Below, piece after piece: positions 44,408 through 52,964 of a stretch of DNA of 64,000 nucleotides. Position 1 is the stretch's first letter; every line of letters starts with the position of its first letter. The notes below the pieces were generated by a model, which made no database searches, was not told the origin of the DNA, and was given only the letters and a program-made list of their open reading frames with translations. The position numbers and the translations under genes were made by a program. Source of the stretch: Roseovarius nanhaiticus (GTDB lineage: Bacteria; Pseudomonadota; Alphaproteobacteria; Rhodobacterales; Rhodobacteraceae); the NCBI RefSeq assembly GCF_900156535.1, contig NZ_FTNV01000001.1, positions 992,001 to 1,056,000 on the forward strand. Reading direction: 5' to 3'.

Positions 44408-45805
44408 TCAGGCCGCGGGACGCGCCCCGACGGTGACAGTGTTGCGCCCGCGCGCCTTGGCACGGTAGAGCGCGCGATCGGCCTCCTCCAGCAGGGCGTC
44501 CACATGCGCGGCGGCGCGCCGCTCGGTCGGCTGGGGCTGGCCCATGGCGACACCGATGCTGACCGTGACATGGGCCGGCTCGGGTTGTCCGCGCAGGGCG
44601 ATGCCGGCCTCGCCGATCCGGCGGCACAGCCTGTCGGCGGCGCGCCGGGCCTCGGTGCCGTCGGCGCCGGGCATGACGATCAGAAATTCCTCGCCGCCGA
44701 TGCGCGCGACCAGATCGCATTCGCGCAGGCTGCTGCCCAACAGGTCGGCGACATGGCACAGCACCCGGTCGCCGGCGGCGTGGCCCAACCGGTCGTTGAT
44801 CTGCTTGAAATGATCGAGATCGGCCAGCATCACCGCAAAGCCCGGCCCCGCACCCTCTTCGGCCAAGGCCAGCCCTTTGAGAAACGGCATGGCAAAGCGG
44901 CGGTTGTAAAGCCCGGTCAGCGGATCGATCATCGCGGCGCGCAGCCCGTCATGCAGGCGCGCACGCAGGTGGTCGACGGATTGCTTGCGCTGGATCTGGC
45001 GGTCGAGGCGCAGCATCAGCTCGGCCAGGTCTGCGGAGCCAGCAATAACGTCGCTGGCCCCCATATCCAGAAGGCTGGCGGCAAGGCTCCGCCCCTCGTC
45101 GGGCAGAAGACAGACGATGCGGCCATGGCGCGCCTCGGGCGATGTGCGCAACTCGGCCATGACCTCAAGCGCGCGATCCTCGGACATGGCGGGGAACATC
45201 AGGACGAACACATCCGCCGCTGGCGCGCCCGGTGCGCCGGTGATTGGCCCGCCAGTGGGCAGCGCGGTAATCTGGTGGCGGCAGGCGCTGCGCAGACGGG
45301 TGCGCAGGGCCATCGCCTCGGTCATCTGAACACCAAGTATGGTGATGCGACCGGGACGCAAGGCCATGGCCTGCGCCTCGCCAAAGCCGACGGCGCGGTC
45401 GGGGCCTGCGTTGAGGCGCATGTCCTGCAGGGCCAGGTGCTGACGCAGCAGCCCGCGCAGACGGGCGAGCATGATCCGTTCGTCTATGGGCTGGGTGATG
45501 ACGTCATCCGCCCCCGCCCGCAGCGCCGCGATGCGCGCCGCGCCGGTATCTTCGGGCAAAAGCGCCACGATGGGAGCCGCCGCCAGGTCGGGCCGCGCGC
45601 GTAGGGCGGCGATCAACTCGGCCGGGCTCATGTCGCTGAGCGCCGCGCCCAGGATGATCAGGTCGGGCTGCACGTCGCGCAGAGCCGCCATCGCGGCCCG
45701 TCCACTGGACGCCTGATGCACCTCGAAATGCGCTGCCGAAAGTTTCACCTTCAGCACGATCCGGTTGGTCGCCACCGCGTCCACGATCAAAATTTTGCCT
45801 GACAT
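44408..45805 (-). CDS. pleD: PleD-like diguanylate cyclase with degenerate receiver domain
   Basis: A 465-aa protein with the PleD layout: receiver (1-125), receiver-like adaptor (about 150-280) and GGDEF domain (about 300-455). The GGDEF domain looks active: ARIGGEEFLIVMP, with DPLTGLYNRR and an RxxD inhibitory site (RECD) five residues before GGEEF. In the first receiver, position 53, the phosphoacceptor Asp of Caulobacter PleD, is Gly (DLIILGAALSDM). The second acidic-pocket Asp is Ala (LIVDAVATNR), and the switch Lys is Gln (VITQPIDE). It should make c-di-GMP but cannot be activated by standard phosphorylation. Divergent from DUF3572. Confidence 0.9.
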   Translation of the reverse strand: MSGKILIVDAVATNRIVLKVKLSAAHFEVHQASSGRAAMAALRDVQPDLIILGAALSDMSPAELIAALRARPDLAAAPIVALLPEDTGAARIAALRAGADDVITQPIDERIMLARLRGLLRQHLALQDMRLNAGPDRAVGFGEAQAMALRPGRITILGVQMTEAMALRTRLRSACRHQITALPTGGPITGAPGAPAADVFVLMFPAMSEDRALEVMAELRTSPEARHGRIVCLLPDEGRSLAASLLDMGASDVIAGSADLAELMLRLDRQIQRKQSVDHLRARLHDGLRAAMIDPLTGLYNRRFAMPFLKGLALAEEGAGPGFAVMLADLDHFKQINDRLGHAAGDRVLCHVADLLGSSLRECDLVARIGGEEFLIVMPGADGTEARRAADRLCRRIGEAGIALRGQPEPAHVTVSIGVAMGQPQPTERRAAAHVDALLEEADRALYRAKARGRNTVTVGARPAA

Positions 45806-45892
45806 GGGCGAACGCCTTTCTGACTTGCCCTATTCTCAAGCTCGACTATCCATGCCAGAAGTTAAGAAAACCTTTCCGAGAATTTTACCTCT

Positions 45893-46177
45893 ATGAATTA
45901 TACGCGGGAATCCGCCGAAACAGTCGCTCTGAAATGCCTTGGGTGGCTGATCTCAAATGACGAGTTGATGCCTGTTTTCATGGGCGCAACCGGCGCGGGC
46001 GAGGATGATCTGCGCCGCGGCGCCGCCGACCCGGAGTTCTTGGGCGCGGTTCTGGATTTTCTGACGATGAATGATGAATGGGTCGTTGATTTCTGCCGCG
46101 ATGCCGGATTGCCCAACGACGCGCCGCTGCAAGCGCGCGCGATGCTGCCCGGCGGGCAGGTGGAGCATTGGACATGA
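45893..46177 (+). CDS. DUF3572 protein
   Basis: A 94-aa cytoplasmic protein matching DUF3572 (SAETVALKCLGWLISNDEL, then FLGAVLDFLTMNDEWVVDF). The family is alphaproteobacterial and characteristically next to pleD, as here (87 bp, divergent). No function is known. Its stop overlaps the HAD gene start (ATGA). Confidence 0.88.
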   Translation: MNYTRESAETVALKCLGWLISNDELMPVFMGATGAGEDDLRRGAADPEFLGAVLDFLTMNDEWVVDFCRDAGLPNDAPLQARAMLPGGQVEHWT

Positions 46178-46869
46178 GCGCTACTATCACGGGCATCATC
46201 TTCGACAAGGACGGCACGCTTTTCGACTTTCACACAACTTGGTCCGTCTGGACGCACGATTTGTTGCAGGATCTGGCGCGCACACATGACGGTAACGCCG
46301 AGGCGCTGGCCCGCGCCATCGAATTTGATCTGGCCGCCTGCCGCTTTCTGCCCACAAGTCCGATTATAGCCGCAACCAACCGTGAAGGCGCCGAAGCGCT
46401 GGCGGCGGCGCTGCCGGGCGCAAATGCGGACGACATCGAGGAGCATATGCGCCAAAGCTCGGGCGCGGCGCCGTTGCGTCCGCCCGTTCCGCTGGATCCG
46501 TTTCTGACAGGGCTCGCGGGACGGGGTCTGAAGCTGGGCGTTGTGACCAACGACACGGATCACGGAGCGCGCGCGCATCTGACCAGCGCGGGCGTGCTGG
46601 ACCATTTCGATTTCGTCGCCGGCTATGATAGCGGCCACGGCGCCAAACCTGCGCCCGATCCCTTGCTCGCCTTCGCGCGTCAGCACGCGCTCGACCCCGT
46701 GCAGTGCGTCATGGTGGGCGACAGCACACATGATTTGCGCGCGGGACGCGCGGCGGGCATGTGGACGCTGGGCGTCTTGACCGGTATGGCCGGGGCGGAT
46801 GAGTTGGCGTCCCTGTCAGATGCCGTCCTGCCCGATATCGGACATATCCCCGCCTGGCTGGACAGGTGA
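46174..46869 (+). CDS. HAD-family phosphatase
   Basis: A 231-aa haloacid-dehalogenase hydrolase resembling phosphoglycolate phosphatases. Motif I is IIFDKDGTLFDF (nucleophile Asp), motif II is VVTNDTD, motif III Lys is in HGAKPAPDP, and motif IV is MVGDSTHDLRAG. ATG 46174 overlaps the DUF3572 stop by 4 nt and is preferred over the ATG at 46168. Substrate unknown. The following EamA gene overlaps it by 4 nt (GTGA). Confidence 0.9.
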   Translation: MSATITGIIFDKDGTLFDFHTTWSVWTHDLLQDLARTHDGNAEALARAIEFDLAACRFLPTSPIIAATNREGAEALAAALPGANADDIEEHMRQSSGAAPLRPPVPLDPFLTGLAGRGLKLGVVTNDTDHGARAHLTSAGVLDHFDFVAGYDSGHGAKPAPDPLLAFARQHALDPVQCVMVGDSTHDLRAGRAAGMWTLGVLTGMAGADELASLSDAVLPDIGHIPAWLDR

Positions 46870-47759
46870 CGCGCCATCCAGCCTTCGGCCTCGCGCTGGC
46901 AAGTTTCGGGGCGCTGGTGCTGACGCCGGATGCGATGTTCCTGCGTCTGTCCGAGATGTCCGGCCCGCAAATGCTGGGCTGGCGTGGCATATTCATGGGA
47001 CTGTCACTGACACTGATATGGGTTCTGACCAGCCGCACACGCCGCGCGGATCTGGCTCTTCTGACCAGCGGCGCAGGCCTTGCCATCGTGGCGTGCCAAT
47101 TCTTCAACTCGTCCTTTTTCGCCCTCGGGATCGGCGCGGCGCCGGTGGCCATCGTACTCTTTGGTGTCGCCACTACGCCGATCTGGGCGGCGCTGCTGGC
47201 CTGGGCCTTTCTGGGTGAGAGGACGGCACGGGCGACCTGGATCACCATCGGCGTGGTCGCCATGGGCATCGGCATCGCTGTCCTCGGCGGCGAAGACATG
47301 AAGGGCACGCCGGGCGCCGTGCTGTTCGGAGCCTTTGCGGGCCTTGCCGTCGCGCTGATGCTGGCGGCGAATTTCGTCGTGCTGCGCGCGCGCCCCGCGC
47401 TGCCTATCCCGCTGCTGATAGGGCTTGGCGCGCTCTGTGCGGGGGTTGCCGGGGTGACAGCGACGGGGCCGGCACAGATGACGGATGGGAATGTCTGGGC
47501 CATTGCGATCACCGGCTGCATCATTTTGCCCGTCTCGTTCCTGTCGCTGTCCATCGCCTCGCGCTATACTGCGGCCGCGAATGTCAGCCTGCTCCTGCTG
47601 CTCGAGACTGTGCTGGGCCCGGCCTGGGTCTGGCTAGCGCTGGGCGAGGCGCTGACGCCTAGAATGTTGCTGGGCGGGGGCATTGTGGTGGTGGCCATCG
47701 CCACCTACCTGCTGCACGCGCGGCGCCAAGCGCGCCGGTATCGAGCAAAAACGACCTAA
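46866..47759 (+). CDS. EamA/DMT-family transporter
   Basis: A 297-aa protein with ten predicted helices and two EamA repeats. LTPDAMFLRLSEMSGPQMLGWRG-type sequence opens it, and the second repeat contains YTAAANVSLLLLLETVLGP with WLALGEALTPRMLLGG. It starts at a GTG inside the HAD stop, so DUF3572, HAD and EamA form a tightly coupled operon. Substrate unknown. Confidence 0.88.
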   Translation: MTRHPAFGLALASFGALVLTPDAMFLRLSEMSGPQMLGWRGIFMGLSLTLIWVLTSRTRRADLALLTSGAGLAIVACQFFNSSFFALGIGAAPVAIVLFGVATTPIWAALLAWAFLGERTARATWITIGVVAMGIGIAVLGGEDMKGTPGAVLFGAFAGLAVALMLAANFVVLRARPALPIPLLIGLGALCAGVAGVTATGPAQMTDGNVWAIAITGCIILPVSFLSLSIASRYTAAANVSLLLLLETVLGPAWVWLALGEALTPRMLLGGGIVVVAIATYLLHARRQARRYRAKTT

Positions 47760-47832
47760 GCTGCCGCTAAGTGAACACTGCCGCGCCCCGCGCCATGCAT
47801 CATGGAGGGCAACACGCGCGAAAGGACGCCCC

Positions 47833-49395
47833 ATGGCAGAAGCACTCAAGCGCAAAGGGCGCAGCGGCGGGCGCGCGGGCAATACCGGGCGCCGCGGCAC
47901 GGCGGTGATCGAACAGATGCCCTGGGCGCCGCCCCTCAACATCGACCGTCCGACCGAGCCGCTGGACGACGTTGGCGTCGCCGCGATCCACAACGGCGCG
48001 ATGCGCATCCTCGAGGAGATCGGGATCGAGATCCTGAATGCTGAGGCGCTCGAGGTTTTCCGCGCCTCGACCGGCTGCACCATCGCGGGCACCAACCTGC
48101 GCATGGGGCGCGACTTCGTGATGGAGATGATCGCCCTCGCGCCAGAAAGCTGGACGATCACGCCGCGCAACCCGGACCGGCAAATCACCATGGGCGGGCG
48201 CCATCTCAATTTTGGCAACGTGTCATCGCCGCCCAGCTATTGGGACATGAAGCTGGGCCGCAAGGTGACCGGCACGCGCGAGATGTGCGCGAACCTTCTG
48301 AAGCTCAGCCAGTATTTCAACTGCATCCATTTCGTCGGCGGCTACCCGGTCGAGCCGCAGGATATCCACGCCTCGGTGCGCCATCTCGATGTGCTCTACG
48401 ACAAGCTGACTCTGACCGACAAGGTGGCGCATGCCTACTCACTGGGCCGCGAGCGCGTCGAGGACGTGATGGAGATGGTGCGCATCGCGGGCGGGCTAAG
48501 CCATGCCGAGTTCGACGCAACCCCCCGCATGTATACCAACATCAACTCCACCTCGCCGCTCAAGCATGACGAGCCCATGCTGGACGGCTGGATGCGCCTC
48601 GCGCGGCGCGGGCAGGGGCTGGTGGTAACGCCCTTTACCCTGGCAGGCGCCATGGCGCCGGTGACGATGGCGGGCGCGGTGGCGCAATCGCTGGCCGAGG
48701 CGCTGGTGGCGGTGGTGCTGGCCCAACTGGTGCGCCCCGGCGCGCCCTGCGCCATCGGCACCTTCACCTCGAATGTCGACATGAAATCCGGCGCGCCCGC
48801 TTTCGGCACGCCCGAATACATGCGCGCGACGCAGATGACCGGCCAGCTTTGCCGTCTCTACAAGCTGCCCATGCGCGCCAGCGGCGTCTGCGCCGCCAAC
48901 GTGCCCGACGCGCAGGCGACATGGGAGACGTCCAACAGCCTTTGGTCCGCCGTCCAGTCGGGCGCGCATATGGTCTATCACGCGGCGGGCTGGCTGGAGG
49001 GCGGACTGATCGCCAGCCCCGAGAAATTCGTGATGGATTGTGAGATCCTGCAGCATATCCAGCGTTACATGGACCCGAGCCTCACGGCCACCGGCCCCGA
49101 CGAGATCGCCGTCGAGGCCATCGCCGAGGTCGGCAATCAGGGCCATTTCTTTGGCATCCAGCATACGCAGGACCGCTACGCCACCGCCTTCTACCAGCCA
49201 TTCCTCAGCGATTGGCGCAATTTCGAGGCATGGGAGGCGGCGGGCGGCGTCTGGACCGCGCAGCGCGCGCATCAAGTGGTGCAGGATATTCTCGCCAGCT
49301 TTGAGGCCCCTCCGATGGAGGATGCCATTCGCGAAGAACTGGCCGATTTCGTCGCTCGGCGCAAATCAGAAGGCGGTGCGCCCACCGACTTCTGA
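47833..49395 (+). CDS. MttB-superfamily methyltransferase (non-pyrrolysine)
   Basis: ATG 47833 follows AAAGGACG and gives a 520-aa protein; the longer frame overlies the EamA gene. The protein aligns in layout with trimethylamine methyltransferase MttB: the N-terminal IHNGAMRILEEIGIEILN, mid-block FGNVSSPPSYWDM, then TPFTLAGAMAPVTMAGA and HMVYHAAGWLEGGL. The frame has no in-frame amber codon, so it is a non-Pyl homologue of the type that demethylates glycine betaine, carnitine or related quaternary amines via a corrinoid protein. No corrinoid partner is adjacent. Role inferred; a long hairpin follows. Confidence 0.88.
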   Translation: MAEALKRKGRSGGRAGNTGRRGTAVIEQMPWAPPLNIDRPTEPLDDVGVAAIHNGAMRILEEIGIEILNAEALEVFRASTGCTIAGTNLRMGRDFVMEMIALAPESWTITPRNPDRQITMGGRHLNFGNVSSPPSYWDMKLGRKVTGTREMCANLLKLSQYFNCIHFVGGYPVEPQDIHASVRHLDVLYDKLTLTDKVAHAYSLGRERVEDVMEMVRIAGGLSHAEFDATPRMYTNINSTSPLKHDEPMLDGWMRLARRGQGLVVTPFTLAGAMAPVTMAGAVAQSLAEALVAVVLAQLVRPGAPCAIGTFTSNVDMKSGAPAFGTPEYMRATQMTGQLCRLYKLPMRASGVCAANVPDAQATWETSNSLWSAVQSGAHMVYHAAGWLEGGLIASPEKFVMDCEILQHIQRYMDPSLTATGPDEIAVEAIAEVGNQGHFFGIQHTQDRYATAFYQPFLSDWRNFEAWEAAGGVWTAQRAHQVVQDILASFEAPPMEDAIREELADFVARRKSEGGAPTDF

Positions 49396-49493
49396 GCACA
49401 GCCAAAAGGAGCGCGCTCCGCGCGCGCTGGCTTGGTGGGCGCGCTTGGCTTGCGCGATGCCTCGTGGCGAGCAGGGCGATGCTTGCAGATGTC

Positions 49494-49562
49494 GATTGAG
49501 TATTTTCGCCAAGATGAAGACTGGCTGCCGCGCTTCTTCATCTTGGTAGAAATACTCAAATC
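49494..49562. repeat. Inverted pair of dispersed repeats forming a long hairpin
   Basis: The left arm 49498-49520 (GAGTATTTTCGCCAAGATGA and three more bases) is the inverse complement of 49534-49557 with four mismatches or bulges, around a 13-nt loop; the match continues outward by about 4 bp on each side. Each arm contains the CTTGGYRRAAATACTC-type relative of the repeat at 9262 and 38336. It separates the convergent mttB-family and thiX genes and may act as a bidirectional terminator. Confidence 0.6.
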
Positions 49563-49584
49563 CGTCGCAGGCACTTGAGTGCCG

Positions 49585-50322
49585 TCAGGCATTCTTGTCG
49601 AGCGTGGCGCGGCAGGCGCGGTCGACGGCGGCGTGGAGGAGCACCGTGAAGACGGCCAGGACGATGAGGGCCGCGAACATCAGATCCGTTTTCGCGCGGC
49701 CATTGGCCAGCAGCATCAGGTAGCCAAGGCCCTTGGACGCGCCGACCCATTCGCCAATGATGGCCCCAATCGGGGCGTAGACTGCGGCTAGGCGCAGGCC
49801 CGAGGCGAAACCGGGCAGTGCGGCTGGAATGCGGATGTGGCGCATGATGCGCGCCGGGCTGGCCCCCATGAGGCGGGCCATGTCGATCCAGGATTGGGGC
49901 GTGCGCATGAGAGCGTCGAAAAAGGCCGAAGTGACCGGGAAATAGATGACAAGGAGGGTCATCACCACCTTCGATCCGATGCCGTAGCCGAACCAGAGCG
50001 TCAGGATAGGCGCCAGGGCAAAGACGGGCACCGCTTGTGAAAAGATCAGCATCGGCCGCACGAGGCTGCGCGCGATAGGAGAGGCGGCGAGGCCGATCGC
50101 CGTGAGCCCGCCGAAGAGTGCGCCTAGCGCCAGGCCCGCCAGAACTTCGGTCCCGGTGATCATGGTGTGATAAGCGATGAGCGCGCGGCTGTCCCACAGG
50201 GTTTCGGCAACCAGCGCGGGTCCGGGCAGGATGAAACGCGGCACGCCCGTCAGGATGACCAGCGCCTGCCAAGCTGCCAGCGCAACGAGGGCCGAGGCGG
50301 TGATGCTGGCTGCGCGGTTCAT
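49585..50322 (-). CDS. thiX: ABC transporter permease for thiamin precursor (ThiX-like)
   Basis: The frame runs to 50430, but ATG 50322 overlaps the ATPase stop by 4 nt and gives 245 aa. It has six predicted helices and the EAA-loop block MGASPARIMRHIRIPAALPG characteristic of the permease family of taurine/pyrimidine transporters. It forms the membrane channel for the ThiY/ThiZ system encoded just upstream, which imports pyrimidine thiamin precursors. Last gene of the operon. Confidence 0.9.
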   Translation of the reverse strand: MNRAASITASALVALAAWQALVILTGVPRFILPGPALVAETLWDSRALIAYHTMITGTEVLAGLALGALFGGLTAIGLAASPIARSLVRPMLIFSQAVPVFALAPILTLWFGYGIGSKVVMTLLVIYFPVTSAFFDALMRTPQSWIDMARLMGASPARIMRHIRIPAALPGFASGLRLAAVYAPIGAIIGEWVGASKGLGYLMLLANGRAKTDLMFAALIVLAVFTVLLHAAVDRACRATLDKNA

Positions 50323-51053
50323 GAGGCGTCCCTTCCCGGGCCGCGCAGGGCGGCGAGAAGCGCGCCTTGCGCTTGTAGCGTATCGGCGTCGTCGACGGGC
50401 CGGGGCGGTGCGCCCGGCGGCACCCGCCAAGGCGTAAGCCCGGTCTCGCTCAGAATTTCGATGGCGGTGCCGAGGCGGGCCGCTTCGGCAGGATCATGCG
50501 TGACCATCAGCACCGTATGGCCGGTCAGCAATTCGGCGGTCAGGTCCTGCATTTGGGCCCGGGTGCGCGCATCCAGCGCCGAGAATGGCTCGTCCAGCAG
50601 GATGAGAGGCCGGTCCTCCATCAAGGTGCGAGCGAGGGCCGCGCGCTGGCGCTGACCGCCGGAGAGCTGACCGGGTTTCTTTTCCAAGTGTTCGCTGAGG
50701 CCTACCCGCTCGATCATCGCTATCGCGCGCTGCGGCTGCGCTGGATCGCCGCGCAGGCGGGCGCCGAGCATGACATTCTCGGTGACGCTCAGCCATGGCA
50801 GCAGCAGGTCGCTTTGCGACATTAGCGCGACGCGGCCCCTGAGAGGCGCGCCGTCGCTTATGGTAAGCGTTCCCGTCAACTCTGCCTCATCCGCGATCCC
50901 TGCAATCACACGCAGAAGGGTCGATTTTCCGATCCCGGACGGGCCAAGCAGGCATGTCCAGCTGCCGGGCGCGACCGTCAGCGCGATATGCGGCACCACA
51001 GGCGTGCCCGCGACCGAAACGCTGCCCGTCAGGGTGAGACCGGGCGCGCTCAT
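50319..51053 (-). CDS. thiZ: ABC transporter ATPase for thiamin precursor (ThiZ-like)
   Basis: A 244-aa ATPase. Walker A is LLGPSGIGKSTLLRVIAG, the Q-loop LMSQSDLLLPWL, signature LSGGQRQRAALARTL, Walker B LILLDEPFSALDA, and switch His VTHDPAEA. It powers uptake of hydroxymethyl- or formylaminopyrimidine with ThiX and ThiY. It overlaps tenA and thiX by 4 nt each. Confidence 0.92.
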   Translation of the reverse strand: MSAPGLTLTGSVSVAGTPVVPHIALTVAPGSWTCLLGPSGIGKSTLLRVIAGIADEAELTGTLTISDGAPLRGRVALMSQSDLLLPWLSVTENVMLGARLRGDPAQPQRAIAMIERVGLSEHLEKKPGQLSGGQRQRAALARTLMEDRPLILLDEPFSALDARTRAQMQDLTAELLTGHTVLMVTHDPAEAARLGTAIEILSETGLTPWRVPPGAPPRPVDDADTLQAQGALLAALRGPGRDAS

Positions 51054-51721
51054 TCTGGCAGAGCCATATCCCAGAAGCCGATCTCGAGCCGCGTGGCCGT
51101 GACGAACCGATGCGAGAGCTGCGGCCAGCGGGGGCTCTCCATGGGGCGGTCCCCCAATTGCCGGGTGACGGCGGCATCCAGAAGCGCGCCAACCTCGTGG
51201 CAGACCTGTTGATTACCTTCGCCTGCGTAGGTGTCGATCCAGTCGGCATAGGGTGTCTTGCCCTTTGCCGCCGACAGGCGCAGGCCGATCTCGCCATAGC
51301 CCAGAACGCAGGGTGCCAGCGCGGCCAGAAGATCCAGAAAATCGCCCGAATGGCCCGCATCGAGTACGTAGCGCGTATAAGCGATGTTCTGAGGCAGCTC
51401 CTCGGCGGTGAAGAGCGTGGCCTCGTCCAGCCCCTCGGCGGCACAGGTGGCGACATGCAGCGCGATTTCCTCGTTCAGCAGGGCATCAAGCGTGCACGCG
51501 GCAAAGCGCATCTCGTCTACTGTGCCCGCCTTGGTCACCGCCAATGCCCAGGCGCGCGAGAAATGAATGAGGAATAGGTAGTCCTGCACCAGATAGCGCA
51601 GATAGGCGGCGCGCGGCAGGCTGCCGTCGCCCAGCCCCTCGACGAAGGGGTGGTGCGTATAGGCGTGCCAAGGCTCTGCCGCCTCGGCGCGCCATGCGGC
51701 GAAGGTCGCCCCGTACATCAC
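51050..51721 (-). CDS. tenA: TenA, aminopyrimidine aminohydrolase (thiaminase II)
   Basis: The 223-aa protein matches the TenA_C group. Cys138 in LAPCVLGYGEIG is the nucleophile (Cys135 in Bacillus TenA), Asp47 in VQDYLF and Glu in RLEIGFWDMAL are the other active-site residues. It hydrolyses aminopyrimidine degradation products of thiamin to HMP in the salvage pathway. Between thiY and thiZ with 4-nt overlaps, it converts what the transporter brings in. Confidence 0.95.
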   Translation of the reverse strand: MMYGATFAAWRAEAAEPWHAYTHHPFVEGLGDGSLPRAAYLRYLVQDYLFLIHFSRAWALAVTKAGTVDEMRFAACTLDALLNEEIALHVATCAAEGLDEATLFTAEELPQNIAYTRYVLDAGHSGDFLDLLAALAPCVLGYGEIGLRLSAAKGKTPYADWIDTYAGEGNQQVCHEVGALLDAAVTRQLGDRPMESPRWPQLSHRFVTATRLEIGFWDMALPE

Positions 51722-52677
51722 TGCGCGCCTTGCGCGGCGCCGGGATCGATCGCCAGTTGCGACAGCGGACGCGTGCCTTCGATCAGCCCTGCCTCGCTGA
51801 GGAAACGCTCGAATTGGGTATAGCGCGCAGTATCGACCGCGGCGGGGCGCAGGGCAAAGCGGGGCAGCGTGTCGGCCCAGGCGCGCGCGTTCAGCTCGTC
51901 ATCAAGCTCGGTGCTGGTGGATTTGAAGATCTCCCAGCTCTCATCGGGGTGGTTGACGATGTATTGCGTCGCCAGCTCGGTCGCGCGCATGAAGCGCGAG
52001 ATCATGTCCGCGTCCATCGTCTCGGGATTGGCGACATAGATCAGCTCGTCATAGGGTGGCACACCCTCTTCTTCGATGAAGAAACATTTGCCGGGGGCGC
52101 CCTCGATCTCCATCTGGTTCAGCTCGAAATTGCGGTAGGCGCCGATCACGGCGTCGACCTGGCCCGACATGACCGACGGGCCGAGCGACCAGTTGACATT
52201 GATCATCTCGACTTCGTCGAGGGTGATGTCGTTGGCGCCCAGGATGGCGTCCATCAGCGCCTCTTCAACACCGGCGACGGAATAGCCGATCTTGGCGCCC
52301 TTGAGGTCCGCGATCTGCTTGATCGGGCCATCCTCCAGCACCAGAAGGCAATTCAGCGGGCTGGCGACCAGCGTGCCGACGCGGATCAGGGGCAGGCCTT
52401 CGGCCACCTGCAGGTGCAGCTGCGGCTGGTAGGAAATGCCAAGGTCGGCCTGACCCGCCGCCACCATCTTGGGCGGGGACGAGGCATCGGCGGGCGCGAC
52501 CACCTCCACTTCAAGGCCCGCATCGGCGAAATATCCGCGCTCTTGCGCGACGATGATGGGGCCGTGATTGGGATTGATGAACCAGTCCAGCACGAGGGTC
52601 ATTTTGTCCTGTGCCAGCGCGGGCGTGCTGGCGAGGAAGGTGGCGGTGGAAATCAGGGCGGCGGCGAGGGGCTTCAT
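51718..52677 (-). CDS. thiY: Periplasmic pyrimidine thiamin-precursor binding protein (ThiY)
   Basis: A 319-aa NMT1/THI5-like solute-binding protein with signal peptide (residues 1-22). The family block VLDWFINPNHGPIIVAQERG contains the Trp/Asn-Pro-Asn-His residues that contact formylaminopyrimidine in characterised ThiY proteins. LGISYQPQLHLQVAEGLPL and VDAVIGAYRNFELNQMEI follow. It is the first gene of the operon, 160 nt downstream of a TPP riboswitch, and overlaps tenA by 4 nt. Confidence 0.93.
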   Translation of the reverse strand: MKPLAAALISTATFLASTPALAQDKMTLVLDWFINPNHGPIIVAQERGYFADAGLEVEVVAPADASSPPKMVAAGQADLGISYQPQLHLQVAEGLPLIRVGTLVASPLNCLLVLEDGPIKQIADLKGAKIGYSVAGVEEALMDAILGANDITLDEVEMINVNWSLGPSVMSGQVDAVIGAYRNFELNQMEIEGAPGKCFFIEEEGVPPYDELIYVANPETMDADMISRFMRATELATQYIVNHPDESWEIFKSTSTELDDELNARAWADTLPRFALRPAAVDTARYTQFERFLSEAGLIEGTRPLSQLAIDPGAAQGAQ

Positions 52678-52838
52678 CTTTGGCTCCGGTCAGAATGCGG
52701 CCCGGCGGGGGCTGATGCGTTCCGGAGCATTCCCCGGTCTGCAACAGCATCCGCATGAGGCAGCGGTGCAAATATCGGCCAGAGCAGGGGGAAAGATCAT
52801 GGGATAAATTGCGCGCGACACGGCGTGCAGCCCATACT

Positions 52839-52925
52839 CCGTTCCCTCCGCCGGTACTGACCGGATCAGGTTCGATGGGTCGGCATCATCGCCTCTCAGC
52901 CCCGGCATCGCGGAGCACCCCAACG
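52839..52925 (-). promoter_or_regulatory. TPP riboswitch (THI element)
   Basis: On the minus strand the element reads from GGGGTGCTCCG through GGGGCTGAGAGG, GACCCATCGAACCTGATCCG, then GTCAGTACCGGCGGAGGGAA, which are the conserved THI-box segments in the correct order (CUGAGA, ACCUGAUC, GGxxxGxCGxAGGGA). It binds thiamin pyrophosphate and represses the thi operon. The next gene, thiY, begins 161 nt downstream; no terminator hairpin is obvious in that stretch, so translational or transcriptional control is open. Confidence 0.95.
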
Positions 52926-52935
52926 GATATTTGCT

Positions 52936-52964
52936 AAGGTAGCCTCTCCCCCTCGCTGTTGCAA
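52936..52964 (-). promoter_or_regulatory. Candidate sigma-70 promoter of the thi operon
   Basis: TTGCAA (52959-52964) and TACCTT (52936-52941) on the minus strand are spaced 17 bp apart, as a -35/-10 pair. The predicted transcript would start at about 52928, directly before the riboswitch aptamer. The hexamers are imperfect. Confidence 0.45.
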
